Assembly: GCA_002428365.1 (NCBI GenBank) | Contig: DIVW01000040.1 | Span: 79,924 to 143,923, forward strand | Source: Propionibacteriaceae bacterium UBA6122 | GTDB lineage: Bacteria; Actinomycetota; Actinomycetes; Propionibacteriales; Propionibacteriaceae | Direction: 5' to 3' | Length of the DNA: 64,000 nt | Shown here: positions 1-8,214 of the stretch, piece after piece | How the letters are laid out: every line of letters starts with the position of its first letter | How positions within the stretch are numbered: position 1 is the first letter of the stretch | Notes under the pieces: model-generated | What the model was told of the DNA's origin: nothing | What the model saw: the letters and a program-made list of their open reading frames with translations, nothing else | Database searches by the model: none | Program-made: the position numbers and the translations under genes

Positions 1-844
1 TCTCACAATGGTCGAGATAGTCCGCACTCTCCTTGGCAGTCGGCAGCCGCGTGACTCCCCCGACCAGCGGGACTTCTGACCAACGCGCCGCCAGCCCGTC
101 CAGCATGAGGACGCGCCCCAGCAGCACCGCACCGGATCCAGTGATGAGCTTGACGGCTTCGGTCGCCATCACCGCACCCACCTGGCCGCACAACGCGCCA
201 AGCACGCCGCCTTCGGCGCAGGAAGGGACGCTGCCAGCAGGGGGTGGGGTCGGGAACAGATCACGTAGTTGGACGGCCGCCGCACCACTTCCGGCAGGGG
301 GGTGACCCCAAAAGACCGAGACCTGGGCGTCGAACTGGTAGATCGAGCCCCAAACCAGCGGCAATCCCAGGCGGACGCACGAATCATTGATCAGGTAGCG
401 CGTGGGAAAGTTGTCGGTCCCGTCAATCACCAGGTCATAGCCAGCAAATACCTCATCAACGTTGGCTTCGCTCAGCCGAACCGGGTGCACCACCACATCC
501 GAATCAGGGTCGATCCGCCGAACGCCTTCGCGGGCACTGTCCACCTTCGGACGCCCCACATCTGCCCGGCCATGAACGATCTGGCGCTGCAGGTTGGATT
601 CGTCCACGCTGTCGCCATCAACGATTCCGAGGCGACCAACTCCGGCGGCGGCCAGATAGAGCAGCACTGGGCTGCCCAGCCCACCGGCACCAACCACACA
701 AACCCGGGCGTTGCGTAGGCGGCGTTGGCCAGCCTCGCCGATCTGCGGCATCAGGAGATGCCGCGAGTACTTTCGAATCTCCGCCGGCGTCAGCGGCGGC
801 CCCATCTCCACGAGCGGCGCCAGCGGCCGCTGATCCTTCACCAT
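1..844 (-). CDS. moeZ: MoeZ/MoeB-like sulfur-carrier adenylyltransferase (C-terminus beyond window)
   Basis: E1-like enzyme that adenylates the C-terminal Gly-Gly of a small sulfur carrier such as MoaD for cofactor biosynthesis. About 281 codons are visible, starting at ATG 844, and the frame stays open to the window edge, so the gene is partial. The nucleotide-binding loop GAGGLGSP, the SNLQRQ segment, DGTDNF and the catalytic PSCAEGGVLG motif are all present. The CxxC zinc pair found in E. coli MoeB is absent; this and the NxRDLFP-like region resemble mycobacterial MoeZ, which carries a C-terminal rhodanese domain that cannot be checked here. It is the last visible gene of the AOR-hydrogenase run and is the likely activator of the MoaD at 7857-8129 (inference). 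Confidence 0.85.
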   Translation of the reverse strand, partial: MVKDQRPLAPLVEMGPPLTPAEIRKYSRHLLMPQIGEAGQRRLRNARVCVVGAGGLGSPVLLYLAAAGVGRLGIVDGDSVDESNLQRQIVHGRADVGRPKVDSAREGVRRIDPDSDVVVHPVRLSEANVDEVFAGYDLVIDGTDNFPTRYLINDSCVRLGLPLVWGSIYQFDAQVSVFWGHPPAGSGAAAVQLRDLFPTPPPAGSVPSCAEGGVLGALCGQVGAVMATEAVKLITGSGAVLLGRVLMLDGLAARWSEVPLVGGVTRLPTAKESADYLDHCE

Positions 845-897
845 GGTTGACACCCAGCGCTACGCCGCGGCCAGAAGGGCCGCGGCATAGGAGTGGA

Positions 898-1107
898 TCA
901 CTCCACCGCGATGGTGACCTCGGAGGCCTTCACCAAGACGATGACTGCCGTGCCTACGGCCAGGCCAAGTTCCTTGGCGGCTTCCAGAGTGATCGACGAA
1001 GTAACCGACTGGCCGCCCGCCAAGGCGACCTTGATGATTGCCGTGACCTGTCCCTCCTGGATCGCGGTGACCGTCCCCGGCAACTGATTGCGTGTCGATA
1101 GGCGCAT
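898..1107 (-). CDS. Mop-domain molybdate/tungstate-binding protein (molbindin)
   Basis: A 69-residue protein made of a single Mop/TOBE-like domain. The family binds molybdate or tungstate oxyanions as oligomers and is thought to store or buffer them in the cytoplasm. The sequence starts MRLSTRNQLPGTV and has the typical alternation of small beta strands (TAIIKVAL, then VTSSITLEAAKELGLAVG) ending in VKASEVTIAVE. The ATG at 1107 follows a GGAG ribosome-binding site. It lies between the hydrogenase large subunit and the MoeZ-like gene on the same strand, so it is probably co-transcribed and supplies oxyanion for AOR cofactor assembly. Since the nearby transporter is of the TupABC type, tungstate is the more likely ligand (inference). 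Confidence 0.88.
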   Translation of the reverse strand: MRLSTRNQLPGTVTAIQEGQVTAIIKVALAGGQSVTSSITLEAAKELGLAVGTAVIVLVKASEVTIAVE

Positions 1108-1229
1108 TTCGTACTCCTTTGTTCGAAGTCATGCCAGCTTGCGCTCCAGCGTCATCGCTGGAGTGCCTCTACGCCACAGTACGTCTCCACTAGGGGTTTC
1201 GCTGCATGCGCAAAAGATCATCTCCTCGC

Positions 1230-2303
1230 CTACCGGTCAGTGCAGGAGTAGCAGGGATCGATCGAGGCCTGAATCAGTGCCAGGTCGGAGAGCCCCTGAC
1301 CCAGAGCCATCACTCGCGCCGTCGGCATGTTGGCGAAGGTCGGCGTCCGGACTCGCACCCTGGCCGGCATGTCGGTGCCGTTGGAGGCCATGTAGTAGAT
1401 CACTTCACCACGAGGGGCCTCGATGCGCACACAGGCTTCGCCTTCGGGAACGGTCGGGAACAGGCCGCCCGCAATCGGGCCGACCGGCATCATCTCGATC
1501 GCCTGCTCGATGAGTTTGCAGCTCTCCAAGATCTCCAAGGCGCGAATGACGATGCGAGCAAACACGTCGCCTTCCTGGCGCACCGGCACGTCGAAGCTCA
1601 GCTGATCGTAAGCCTCGTAGGGGGCCGACTTTCGAAGGTCGATGTCGATGCCGGACGCCCGCGCCATCGGACCCACCGCACCGTAGGCGATTGCGTCCTC
1701 GCGGGTAAGAATGCCAACACCGGCGCAGCGCGCTCGCACCGTTGGGTCAGTGGTCAGCACTGGAATCAGCTGCTTGGTAGTCACGTCCGCGATCGTGCGG
1801 ATGGCGGCCAGAACACTGGCCGGATCAGTGATGTCCCGATTGACCCCGCCGGGACGGTTCATCGCGTAGTTCACTCGGTTGCCCGAGATCCCTTCGAGCA
1901 CATCCATCACCTGCTCGCGCAGCGAGAAGCAGGTCATGAACAGCGTCTCGAAGCCGATCAGGTTGCAGGCGACCCCGGCCCACAACAGATGGCTGTGCAG
2001 GCGTTCGGCTTCGGCCATCACTACCCGGATGTACTTGGCGCGTTCGGGCACCTCAATCGCACCGATACTCTCCACCGCCCGGCAAAACATCATGGTGTGG
2101 ACGTTGCTGCAGATGCCACAGACCCGTTCCAGCAGGGCGATGCCTTGGGTGTAGTTCTTGCGCTCGGCGAGCCATTCGATACCGCGGAAATTGAACCCGA
2201 CGGTGATTTCGGCATCGGTGATCGTCTCGCCGGTGCAGGTGACCTCGATCTTGTAGGGCTCTTCCAGGGCCGGATGGAACGGACCCAGGGGGATCTTGCT
2301 CAT
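1230..2303 (-). CDS. Group 4 [NiFe] hydrogenase large subunit (EchE/HycE/NuoD-like)
   Basis: Catalytic subunit of 357 residues, homologous to NuoD but with both nickel-binding cysteine pairs intact: RVCGIC (C62, C65) near the N-terminus and DPCYSC (C351, C354) at the very end. Complex I NuoD lacks these cysteines, so this is a hydrogenase and not a respiratory complex I subunit. The protein stops three residues after the last cysteine, so there is no C-terminal peptide for an endopeptidase to remove; short Ech/CooH-type large subunits share this feature. ATG 2303 overlaps the stop of the NuoC-like gene as ATGA. Predicted role: reduce protons (or oxidise H2) with electrons from the Fe-S subunits, coupled to ion translocation by the membrane arm. 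Confidence 0.93.
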   Translation of the reverse strand: MSKIPLGPFHPALEEPYKIEVTCTGETITDAEITVGFNFRGIEWLAERKNYTQGIALLERVCGICSNVHTMMFCRAVESIGAIEVPERAKYIRVVMAEAERLHSHLLWAGVACNLIGFETLFMTCFSLREQVMDVLEGISGNRVNYAMNRPGGVNRDITDPASVLAAIRTIADVTTKQLIPVLTTDPTVRARCAGVGILTREDAIAYGAVGPMARASGIDIDLRKSAPYEAYDQLSFDVPVRQEGDVFARIVIRALEILESCKLIEQAIEMMPVGPIAGGLFPTVPEGEACVRIEAPRGEVIYYMASNGTDMPARVRVRTPTFANMPTARVMALGQGLSDLALIQASIDPCYSCTDR

Positions 2304-2770
2304 CGGGACTCACCGTCCTTTGTCGCGAGGGTGGTGCGGGAGGTTTCGGCGGGGTCGGTCTGATGACCGACATCGCTGGTGCGGCTGAACAAGCCCGGAG
2401 CGTCGGTGTCGCGCAACATCAACGGCGCTGTGGTTTCGCGGCCGACGAACTCGGTGGCGTAGTAGTCACGGATCTCCCGCTCGATCCAATCAGCTGCGGG
2501 AAGGATGTCGGCGATCGTCGCCAGCCGCCCGTCGGTGGCGGTGGTTTCTACGTTCAGCAGGTAGGCGCCGACGTCCCAGTGGTAGATGACGCGCAGACTG
2601 CCATCAGCCGCCGGGGTTCCGGTCATGGTCGCTAGCCGCACCTCCCGGGACCGCATCAGCCTTGCCATGGCGCGAACATCCACCTCGGGCCACACCAGCC
2701 AGTAGCCGTCGCGGCGCAACTCGTAGGCGCCCTGCGGGTTGAGCTCCAACAACAGCGCATTAACGTCCAT
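2300..2770 (-). CDS. Group 4 hydrogenase NuoC/EchD-like 30-kDa subunit
   Basis: A 156-residue hydrophilic subunit homologous to NuoC/EchD, which packs against the large subunit in the peripheral arm. The characteristic segment near the middle (ATIADILPAADWIEREIRDY, followed by YATEFVG) is the family hallmark. I chose ATG 2770 (MDVNALLLEL), which overlaps the end of the upstream ferredoxin-type subunit by 11 bases; a longer reading back to 2803 would overlap it more. Its stop overlaps the start of the large subunit, which implies translational coupling. It carries no metal ligands. The separate C and D polypeptides match Ech rather than the fused C-D of HycE. Confidence 0.88.
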   Translation of the reverse strand: MDVNALLLELNPQGAYELRRDGYWLVWPEVDVRAMARLMRSREVRLATMTGTPAADGSLRVIYHWDVGAYLLNVETTATDGRLATIADILPAADWIEREIRDYYATEFVGRETTAPLMLRDTDAPGLFSRTSDVGHQTDPAETSRTTLATKDGESR

Positions 2771-3296
2771 GAATCTGCCTCTCAGTGCTGTCCGGACCAC
2801 CAAATGCCTTCTTCATCGCCGCCACCGACGACTTCTGGCGACAATCCCCGCACAGCCGGGCCCGGTGGCGCAGCTCATCTGCGGCACCAGGAAGGGCCAA
2901 CTGCAACAGCGCCTCGCTGTAGGGCATTGCCGGTCGGCCACATTCGCTGCACGCAGGGTAGGTCACGGTGATGGTCAGGGCCTGGTCACCAGGAAGCGCG
3001 CAGGCGGACCCACGATCGGCAGCCTGGGTTAGCGCATCAACAGGGCAATGCTCCACGCAGGAGCCACAGAAGGTGCAGGCGGCCGGATCGTAAGTCCAGG
3101 TGCAGTCGGCCTCCAGCGGCACCACCTGGATGGCCGCTGAGACACAGACCTGCGCGCAGATCCCACAAGTGACACAGAGGTCAGGGTCCATGGTCACGTG
3201 CCCACGGAAGACGCCAGTGGGTGCCTCACGATTTGGGAAGCGCTGAGTGGTCGGACGGTGCAGCAAGTTGGCGATGGCCAGATTGAAGATGTTCAT
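2760..3296 (-). CDS. Group 4 hydrogenase two-[4Fe-4S] subunit (NuoI/EchF/HycF-like)
   Basis: A 178-residue ferredoxin-like subunit that carries electrons to the small subunit. Two classic cluster motifs are visible, CVTCGICAQVC and CTFCGSCVEHCP. A second pair of cysteine motifs lies further on (CSECGRP and LCGDC), which could bind a zinc or extra iron; a similar C-terminal cysteine set is known in HycF of formate hydrogenlyase. The start is ATG 3296 (MNIFNLAIANLL), preceded by GGGAG. It lies 13 bases after the H subunit gene and overlaps the C subunit gene. The HycF-like tail is one of the points linking this complex to formate-hydrogenlyase-type machines. Confidence 0.9.
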   Translation of the reverse strand: MNIFNLAIANLLHRPTTQRFPNREAPTGVFRGHVTMDPDLCVTCGICAQVCVSAAIQVVPLEADCTWTYDPAACTFCGSCVEHCPVDALTQAADRGSACALPGDQALTITVTYPACSECGRPAMPYSEALLQLALPGAADELRHRARLCGDCRQKSSVAAMKKAFGGPDSTERQIHGR

Positions 3297-3309
3297 GATG
3301 GGTGGCTCC

Positions 3310-4215
3310 CTAGATTCCGGCGAGGGCAAGGCCGAGTGCGGACAGAGCGAGCAAGAACCCCCACAGCCAGAACCAGCGAGCTGTCTGAGCGAGCTTGAGC
3401 CGGGCAGTCGAGGCCGCCGCGACTGAGAGCACCACGACCACCGCCAAGGAAACGCCGACGAAGATCAGGACTCGCCAGAGGTCGGCCACGCCAACCATCG
3501 GCACGCTGAGGAGGGCGAACAACCCGGTCAACGCCACCCACTCAAAGGAATGCGCCAACTCCCACAAGGCCAGCCGCGGCCCGTCATATTCGGTGGTTGC
3601 CCCGGCGTAGATCTCCTGCTCGGCGCTGGAAATGGAGAACGGATTGAGGTGCAGCTTGGCCGGGAGGCAGAGCAGAATCGCCGCCATTGCCAACAGGCGC
3701 ACGTGCCAGGGCGCTGTGGTTGCCAGCAAGCCGATCGACAGGTCACTGTTCCAGGCCAAGGCGATCAAGGCGGTTAGGAACGGCAGGTTGTAGGCCGCGG
3801 TCATCACGGCTTCTCGTGAGGCACCCAAGCCACCCCACAGCGAGCGCGAGGCGAAACCGCCAAGCACGGCCAACAGCGGGCCGACCTCGATGAGCGAGAC
3901 CAGCAGGATCACGTCACCGGAGAACCCGATCCCGGTGGAGAGCACCGGCAGGATCGCCACCGCCCCCAGGGTTGCCACCACTGACACCGCCGGCAGGGCG
4001 GTCATGATGAACCCCTGCAGTGGCGGCCGTGGGATCGGCTTCTTACCCAGGAGCTTCACAAAATCGAAGAAGGGCTGATAGAACGGCGGCCCGATCCGCC
4101 CTTGTAGGCGGGCGTTGATCTTTCGCTGCAGCCACTCCATGAAGAAGCCCGCCACAAAGGCGTACAGCAACCCGGGGAAGACCAGTAGTTGAATGGCTCC
4201 AAATGAGGCCGTCAT
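3310..4215 (-). CDS. Group 4 hydrogenase membrane subunit (NuoH/EchB/HycD-like)
   Basis: A 301-residue integral membrane protein with about eight predicted helices that links the peripheral arm to the ion-pumping arm. The family signature on the first cytoplasmic loop is present (NARLQGRIGPPFYQPFFDF followed by VKLLGKK). The acidic segment AEQEIYAGATTEY around two thirds of the length corresponds to the conserved loop next to the quinone/Fe-S junction in NuoH. I chose ATG 4215, overlapping the stop of the small-subunit gene as TGATG; GTG 4218 is one codon upstream. The subunit is required for coupling electron transfer to ion movement in this family. Confidence 0.92.
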   Translation of the reverse strand: MTASFGAIQLLVFPGLLYAFVAGFFMEWLQRKINARLQGRIGPPFYQPFFDFVKLLGKKPIPRPPLQGFIMTALPAVSVVATLGAVAILPVLSTGIGFSGDVILLVSLIEVGPLLAVLGGFASRSLWGGLGASREAVMTAAYNLPFLTALIALAWNSDLSIGLLATTAPWHVRLLAMAAILLCLPAKLHLNPFSISSAEQEIYAGATTEYDGPRLALWELAHSFEWVALTGLFALLSVPMVGVADLWRVLIFVGVSLAVVVVLSVAAASTARLKLAQTARWFWLWGFLLALSALGLALAGI

Positions 4216-4712
4216 CACGCCTCCGAATCGGCAGAGTCAGCGATGCTCGGCTGCGCGGCGCTGTGGACCGGACGCGGCTTGTCGCCGGCCAGGATCGCCG
4301 CGGCCTCGGCCAGACCGGCGATGATCGCGTCCGGGCGTGGCGGGCAGCCCGGCACATAGACGTCAACCGGCAGGACGCGGTCGAGCGGGCCGACGATCGT
4401 CGGGCTGCCTGCGAACACATTGCAGGTTGCCGGGCACGAGCCCAGCGCCACGACCACCTTCGGATCGGGCACCTGGCCGTAGACCGTCTCCAAGGCCTCG
4501 CAGGTGGTGCGGGTTACCGGACCCGAGACCACAATGATGTCAGCGTGGCGAGGGCTCCCCTCGTGATGAATGCCCAACTGCTCGGCGTCATATCGCGGGG
4601 TCAAGCAGGTCATGAACTCGATGTCGCAGCCGTTGCAGCTACCGGCATTGGCGTGGAACACCCAAGGCGACTTCCGCCGGGCGGTATTCATCAGCGACGT
4701 GAAGATGTTCAT
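4215..4712 (-). CDS. Group 4 hydrogenase small subunit (NuoB/EchC-like)
   Basis: A 165-residue small subunit that holds the proximal [4Fe-4S] cluster next to the NiFe site. The ligand set is clear: SCNGCDIE (C26, C29), GSCPATC (C93, with C97 nearby) and PGCPPRPD (C123). ATG 4712 (MNIFTSL) overlaps the stop codon of the L subunit gene as ATGA; an in-frame TTG four codons upstream is a less likely start. The C-terminal 30 residues are Ala/Ser/Asp-rich and probably disordered. Together with the large subunit it forms the catalytic module facing the cytoplasm. Confidence 0.93.
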   Translation of the reverse strand: MNIFTSLMNTARRKSPWVFHANAGSCNGCDIEFMTCLTPRYDAEQLGIHHEGSPRHADIIVVSGPVTRTTCEALETVYGQVPDPKVVVALGSCPATCNVFAGSPTIVGPLDRVLPVDVYVPGCPPRPDAIIAGLAEAAAILAGDKPRPVHSAAQPSIADSADSEA

Positions 4713-7700
4713 CGCAGGGTCCAATCCTGGAGCAGGCCGGGGAACAGGCCAGTGGTCAGCACCGCGGCGAACAGCACCACAATGGCGATCATCAGCAGGC
4801 GGGGTTCGCTCGCCCAGATCGAGACCGCTGGACGTTGGTCAGGTGGCAGGGGCAGCTCGTCAGGTCTTCCGCCCCACCAAACCAACGCCACCACCCGCAC
4901 GTAGGCGAGGATCGAAAGAATGGTGGCCACGATCAGCAACGCCAGGAACGGCCAGGCCGCGTCCAAGGCGGTCGCGTATACCCGCCAGTGCCCAGCAAAG
5001 CCGGGGGTGAAAGGCACACCCAGAGTGGCCAGTGCGCCAAGCAGGAATCCGGCCGAAGCCAAAGGATGTTTGCGGGCCAGGCCCCGCGCGGAGAGCAGCA
5101 GCGGCTTTCCCTCACGTTCGGCCCCGGCCACCGCTGAGAACAGCAGGGCTTTGGACAGTGCGTCGGCTGCCGCACCGGCGGCGGCACCGGCGAGTCCCAC
5201 CGGACCGCCCAGGGCGATGCCGAGCACCAGGAATCCGGCTCCAGTGATAGTTGAAAAGGCCAACATGCGCTTGACGTCGCGCTGAGCCAGCGCCAGCACC
5301 GCACCACCGATGGCGGAGAGCAGAGCCAGGGTCACCCATGGCCAACTCGGGTCAAACAGCCAGGCCGCCTGTTGGCGTAGCCCGATCAGCTCGGCGAAAG
5401 CCGCGACATCAACGACCGCGACCACCAGCCCCACCAGAGCGGCCGGAGTGCCCTGGGCCATCGCGGGCAACCAGAGGTAGGCCGGAACCAGCGCCAGCTT
5501 GATCGCGAAACCGACGAGTAGCAGGGCCAGCACCACCCCGGCAGGGGCGGCGTCCATCGCCAAGCTGGCACCGATGAGCGTGACCGATGACAGCACCGCC
5601 GCGGCCAGGTAGGCAAAGTAGGCCCGCCGATCCACGCCGCTGAGCACCAGCAGCAGGACCGCGGCAAAGGCCGCACCTTCCAGGAGCAGCAGCCGGGGCA
5701 GCTCGGCGGTGGTCAACAATCCGCCGATCACCAGCAGTGCGGTCACGCCAGCCAGCCAGGCCCGTGGCCGCGTGTCGGCGGTGGTGAGCAGCACCAGGAC
5801 CAACGCGACCGCGGCGACCGCGATGGCTGCGACCAATGGCCAGCCAATCCCGATTTCCACCGCTGCCTCAGGCACTCGAACCACACCAGCGGACAGACCC
5901 GCGATCAAGCCAATCAGAACCGAGATGGTCGCCACTGCCACCACTGCCCGGCGTTCCAACCATTCGCTGGCCCGACCAAACACGGCAGCAACCCGCAGGG
6001 TGAAGTGCCAGATCCCCAACAGATAGCGGTCCGGGTCACCCCAGGTGTAGAACGGAGCGAGGCCGGTGGCGATCGGCTCGGAGAAGTCACTGGCGCGGAG
6101 ACCCCCGTCAGGTGCGAGCGGCTCGCCACCGGTGAACGCCGAGCCGGACGAGGCAAGATTCGAGCCCAAACCGACTGGGCCGAGGGCGGCGGGCGCAGGA
6201 CCGACTGAGACCAGCTCCCGAGGCGCCCAGGCCACTGCGGCACCGGCGGTTGCGGGCATCTTCGCGCGCTTGGAGTAGTACCGGTAGGCGCCAACTCCGA
6301 TAACCACCGACAACAGGGCCAAACCGAGCCCACTGGCCAGGAAGGTCCCGCCCGCGGCAGAGAAGCCGAACCAGCCCACACCCAGATTCCCGGTTAGCCC
6401 CATAGCGATCAAGGCCGGGTCGATCAGGTAATCCAGCGCCAGTTGCGGGGCGATACCGAGCACGATGCAGCCGACGGCCAGGATTCCCGATCCGATGAGC
6501 ATCAGGCGCGGCGATTCGTGGGCCTTCGCGCTGGCTTCACCGTCGGTGCCGAAGAACATCACCGAGGTGGCCTTCATGAAGGAGAACATCGTCAAGATAC
6601 TGACGATCCAGGCAATCAGCGCGGGCACCGCGAAGCCGGCATCGAGCGCGGCGACGTAGAGCAACCACTTGCTGACGAAGCCGTTGAACAGCGGGACGCC
6701 AGCGATGCTGGCCGCCGAGATCAGCCACAACACGGTGGTCTTTGGCATCCGGCGACCCAGGCCACCAAGCTTGTCCATGTCCCGCGTTCCGGTGGCGTGT
6801 TGCACGGCGCCAGCGCCGAGGAACAGGCCGCCCTTGAACAGGCCGTGGTTGAACGTATGCAGCAGGGCCGCAGCAACGCCGAGCGGCGTCCCCAGACCAA
6901 GACCGACCATCATGTAGCCGATCTGACTCACGGTGTGGAAGGCCAGTAGGCGTTTCGCATCGTGTTGGACCATCGCGAACAACACTCCGACAACCATCGT
7001 TATGGTTCCCAGCCAGACGACTGTCATCTGCCAGGACGCTGGCCACGGAGCGAAAGAGTGCATCCGGGCGACGAGGTAGACGCCAGCCTTCACATAGACG
7101 GCTGCGTGCAGCAGCGCGCTGACCGGAGTCGGTGCGGCCATCGCGAACGGAATCCAGGTATGCAGCGGGAACTGCACCGACTTGGCAATCGCCGAAACGA
7201 GCATCAGTGCGAAGATCCCGGTGGTGAAGGCGCCGGTCATGCGAGGATCGGTCCACAGCGTCGTGCCGGTCCGGGCGAAGATGATCAAGATCGCGGCCAG
7301 CAGCGCGTAGCCCGCCAGGTGGGTGATCACCAGCACCTTGCGCGCCCCATAGGCGGCTTCCTTGTCGGTGTACCAGAAGCTCACCAACAGGAAAGAGCAC
7401 AGCCCGACGATCTCCCAGGCGGCGTACAGCAGCAATAGGTCAGCTGCGAAGACCAGCACGACCAGGCCCGCGACGAAGACCTGCATGATGATGTAGAAGC
7501 GAGTCGCGGCCACATCGTGAGCCATATACGCCACGGAATACAGCAGGATGGCTGCCCCGATGACGGTGCCCATGAAGGCGAACAGTATTGAAAGCCCGTC
7601 GACGTGGAAGGTCAACGAGATCGGGCCATCCCATTGCCCCAAACGCAGATCAAGCACCTGCCCGGCGAAGATCGTCGGCCAGACGGCGATCACCGAGACG

Positions 7701-7834
7701 GCCGAAGCAGTGGTCACCGCGACCGCCAGCCAGCCCTTGCCCGTTCCAGAGAGCAGGCGCGAGGCGAGCACCTGCAGGACGACACCGGCCAGCAGGATGG
7801 CGATCGGGACGACTACAAGCTCGTTCATGGGCAT
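4709..7834 (-). CDS. Giant double antiporter-type subunit of the group 4 hydrogenase (NuoL + NuoN-like fusion)
   Basis: A 1041-residue membrane protein, far longer than EchA or NuoL (about 600-650). Residues 1 to about 520 form a full NuoL/MrpA-like module: AAWEIVG (E141), the lysine of SAIAKSVQFP (K218), HTWIP, PTPVSALLHAA with a following VKAG lysine, and FNHGLFKGG. A charged, Pro/Gly-rich linker follows. From about 640 a second antiporter-like module appears, with AIKLALVPAYLWLP, QRDVKRMLAFSTITG and ADALSKALL retaining the key lysines. The gene heads the hydrogenase subunits, 22 bases after moaD. If both modules conduct, the complex would move more ions per H2 than a one-antiporter Ech (inference). 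It is read without interruption as one frame. Confidence 0.92.
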   Translation of the reverse strand: MPMNELVVVPIAILLAGVVLQVLASRLLSGTGKGWLAVAVTTASAVSVIAVWPTIFAGQVLDLRLGQWDGPISLTFHVDGLSILFAFMGTVIGAAILLYSVAYMAHDVAATRFYIIMQVFVAGLVVLVFAADLLLLYAAWEIVGLCSFLLVSFWYTDKEAAYGARKVLVITHLAGYALLAAILIIFARTGTTLWTDPRMTGAFTTGIFALMLVSAIAKSVQFPLHTWIPFAMAAPTPVSALLHAAVYVKAGVYLVARMHSFAPWPASWQMTVVWLGTITMVVGVLFAMVQHDAKRLLAFHTVSQIGYMMVGLGLGTPLGVAAALLHTFNHGLFKGGLFLGAGAVQHATGTRDMDKLGGLGRRMPKTTVLWLISAASIAGVPLFNGFVSKWLLYVAALDAGFAVPALIAWIVSILTMFSFMKATSVMFFGTDGEASAKAHESPRLMLIGSGILAVGCIVLGIAPQLALDYLIDPALIAMGLTGNLGVGWFGFSAAGGTFLASGLGLALLSVVIGVGAYRYYSKRAKMPATAGAAVAWAPRELVSVGPAPAALGPVGLGSNLASSGSAFTGGEPLAPDGGLRASDFSEPIATGLAPFYTWGDPDRYLLGIWHFTLRVAAVFGRASEWLERRAVVAVATISVLIGLIAGLSAGVVRVPEAAVEIGIGWPLVAAIAVAAVALVLVLLTTADTRPRAWLAGVTALLVIGGLLTTAELPRLLLLEGAAFAAVLLLVLSGVDRRAYFAYLAAAVLSSVTLIGASLAMDAAPAGVVLALLLVGFAIKLALVPAYLWLPAMAQGTPAALVGLVVAVVDVAAFAELIGLRQQAAWLFDPSWPWVTLALLSAIGGAVLALAQRDVKRMLAFSTITGAGFLVLGIALGGPVGLAGAAAGAAADALSKALLFSAVAGAEREGKPLLLSARGLARKHPLASAGFLLGALATLGVPFTPGFAGHWRVYATALDAAWPFLALLIVATILSILAYVRVVALVWWGGRPDELPLPPDQRPAVSIWASEPRLLMIAIVVLFAAVLTTGLFPGLLQDWTLR

Positions 7835-7856
7835 TTGGTTGAAATCCCTTTCGTAA

Positions 7857-8129
7857 TCATCCGCCAGCCACCATTGGGAAGACGGACACTTCGTCGTCAG
7901 GGCTCACCGGCGTGGCAAGCCCACCGGTGATCCGCACGTTTCGTCCATTTACCAGGAGGATCATCACAGAACTCAGCTCGCCATTTTCAAAGACCGCGGC
8001 GCGAAAAGCCGCCCCGTAGCGAACCGAGAGAAGTTCCAGCAGTTCAGCGATATTCGTTGGAGCGTCGGTCAGTACCAAGGAGTTCTCTTTGGTCAAGTCG
8101 CGAAAAGTCGCGAAGTATTTGATTAGCAC
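7857..8129 (-). CDS. moaD: MoaD-family sulfur carrier (molybdopterin/tungstopterin synthase small subunit)
   Basis: A 90-residue ubiquitin-fold protein ending in VFPMVAGG; the terminal Gly-Gly is the site of adenylation and thiocarboxylation. I chose GTG 8129 (MLIKYFATFRDLT) because a strong GGAGG lies eight bases upstream; the frame is open further upstream but that stretch is not conserved-looking. It is sandwiched between aor and the hydrogenase L subunit gene, so a cofactor-synthesis gene sits inside the enzyme operon. AOR clusters of other anaerobes also often carry their own MoaD. The likely partner enzymes in this window are the E1-like proteins at 1-844 and 14085-14900. No moaE is seen nearby. 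Confidence 0.9.
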   Translation of the reverse strand: MLIKYFATFRDLTKENSLVLTDAPTNIAELLELLSVRYGAAFRAAVFENGELSSVMILLVNGRNVRITGGLATPVSPDDEVSVFPMVAGG

Positions 8130-8214
8130 TGCCCGCCCTCCATCTGTTTCAAGGCCAGGGTTGGCCGCCCGGTCCCACACCGGACGGCCAACCCTGCCGC
8201 CGTGCGCCCCCTCG

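Noticed and set aside
1206..2363. Long plus-strand frame opposite the hydrogenase large subunit
   Set aside because: It is the antisense shadow of a well-supported gene with clear cofactor motifs, a common effect in high-GC DNA.
1230..7834. Respiratory complex I (nuo) operon
   Set aside because: Only L, B, H, I, C and D-like subunits are present, and the D-like subunit keeps both NiFe cysteine pairs lost in complex I; there are no nuoEFG, A, J, K or M genes.
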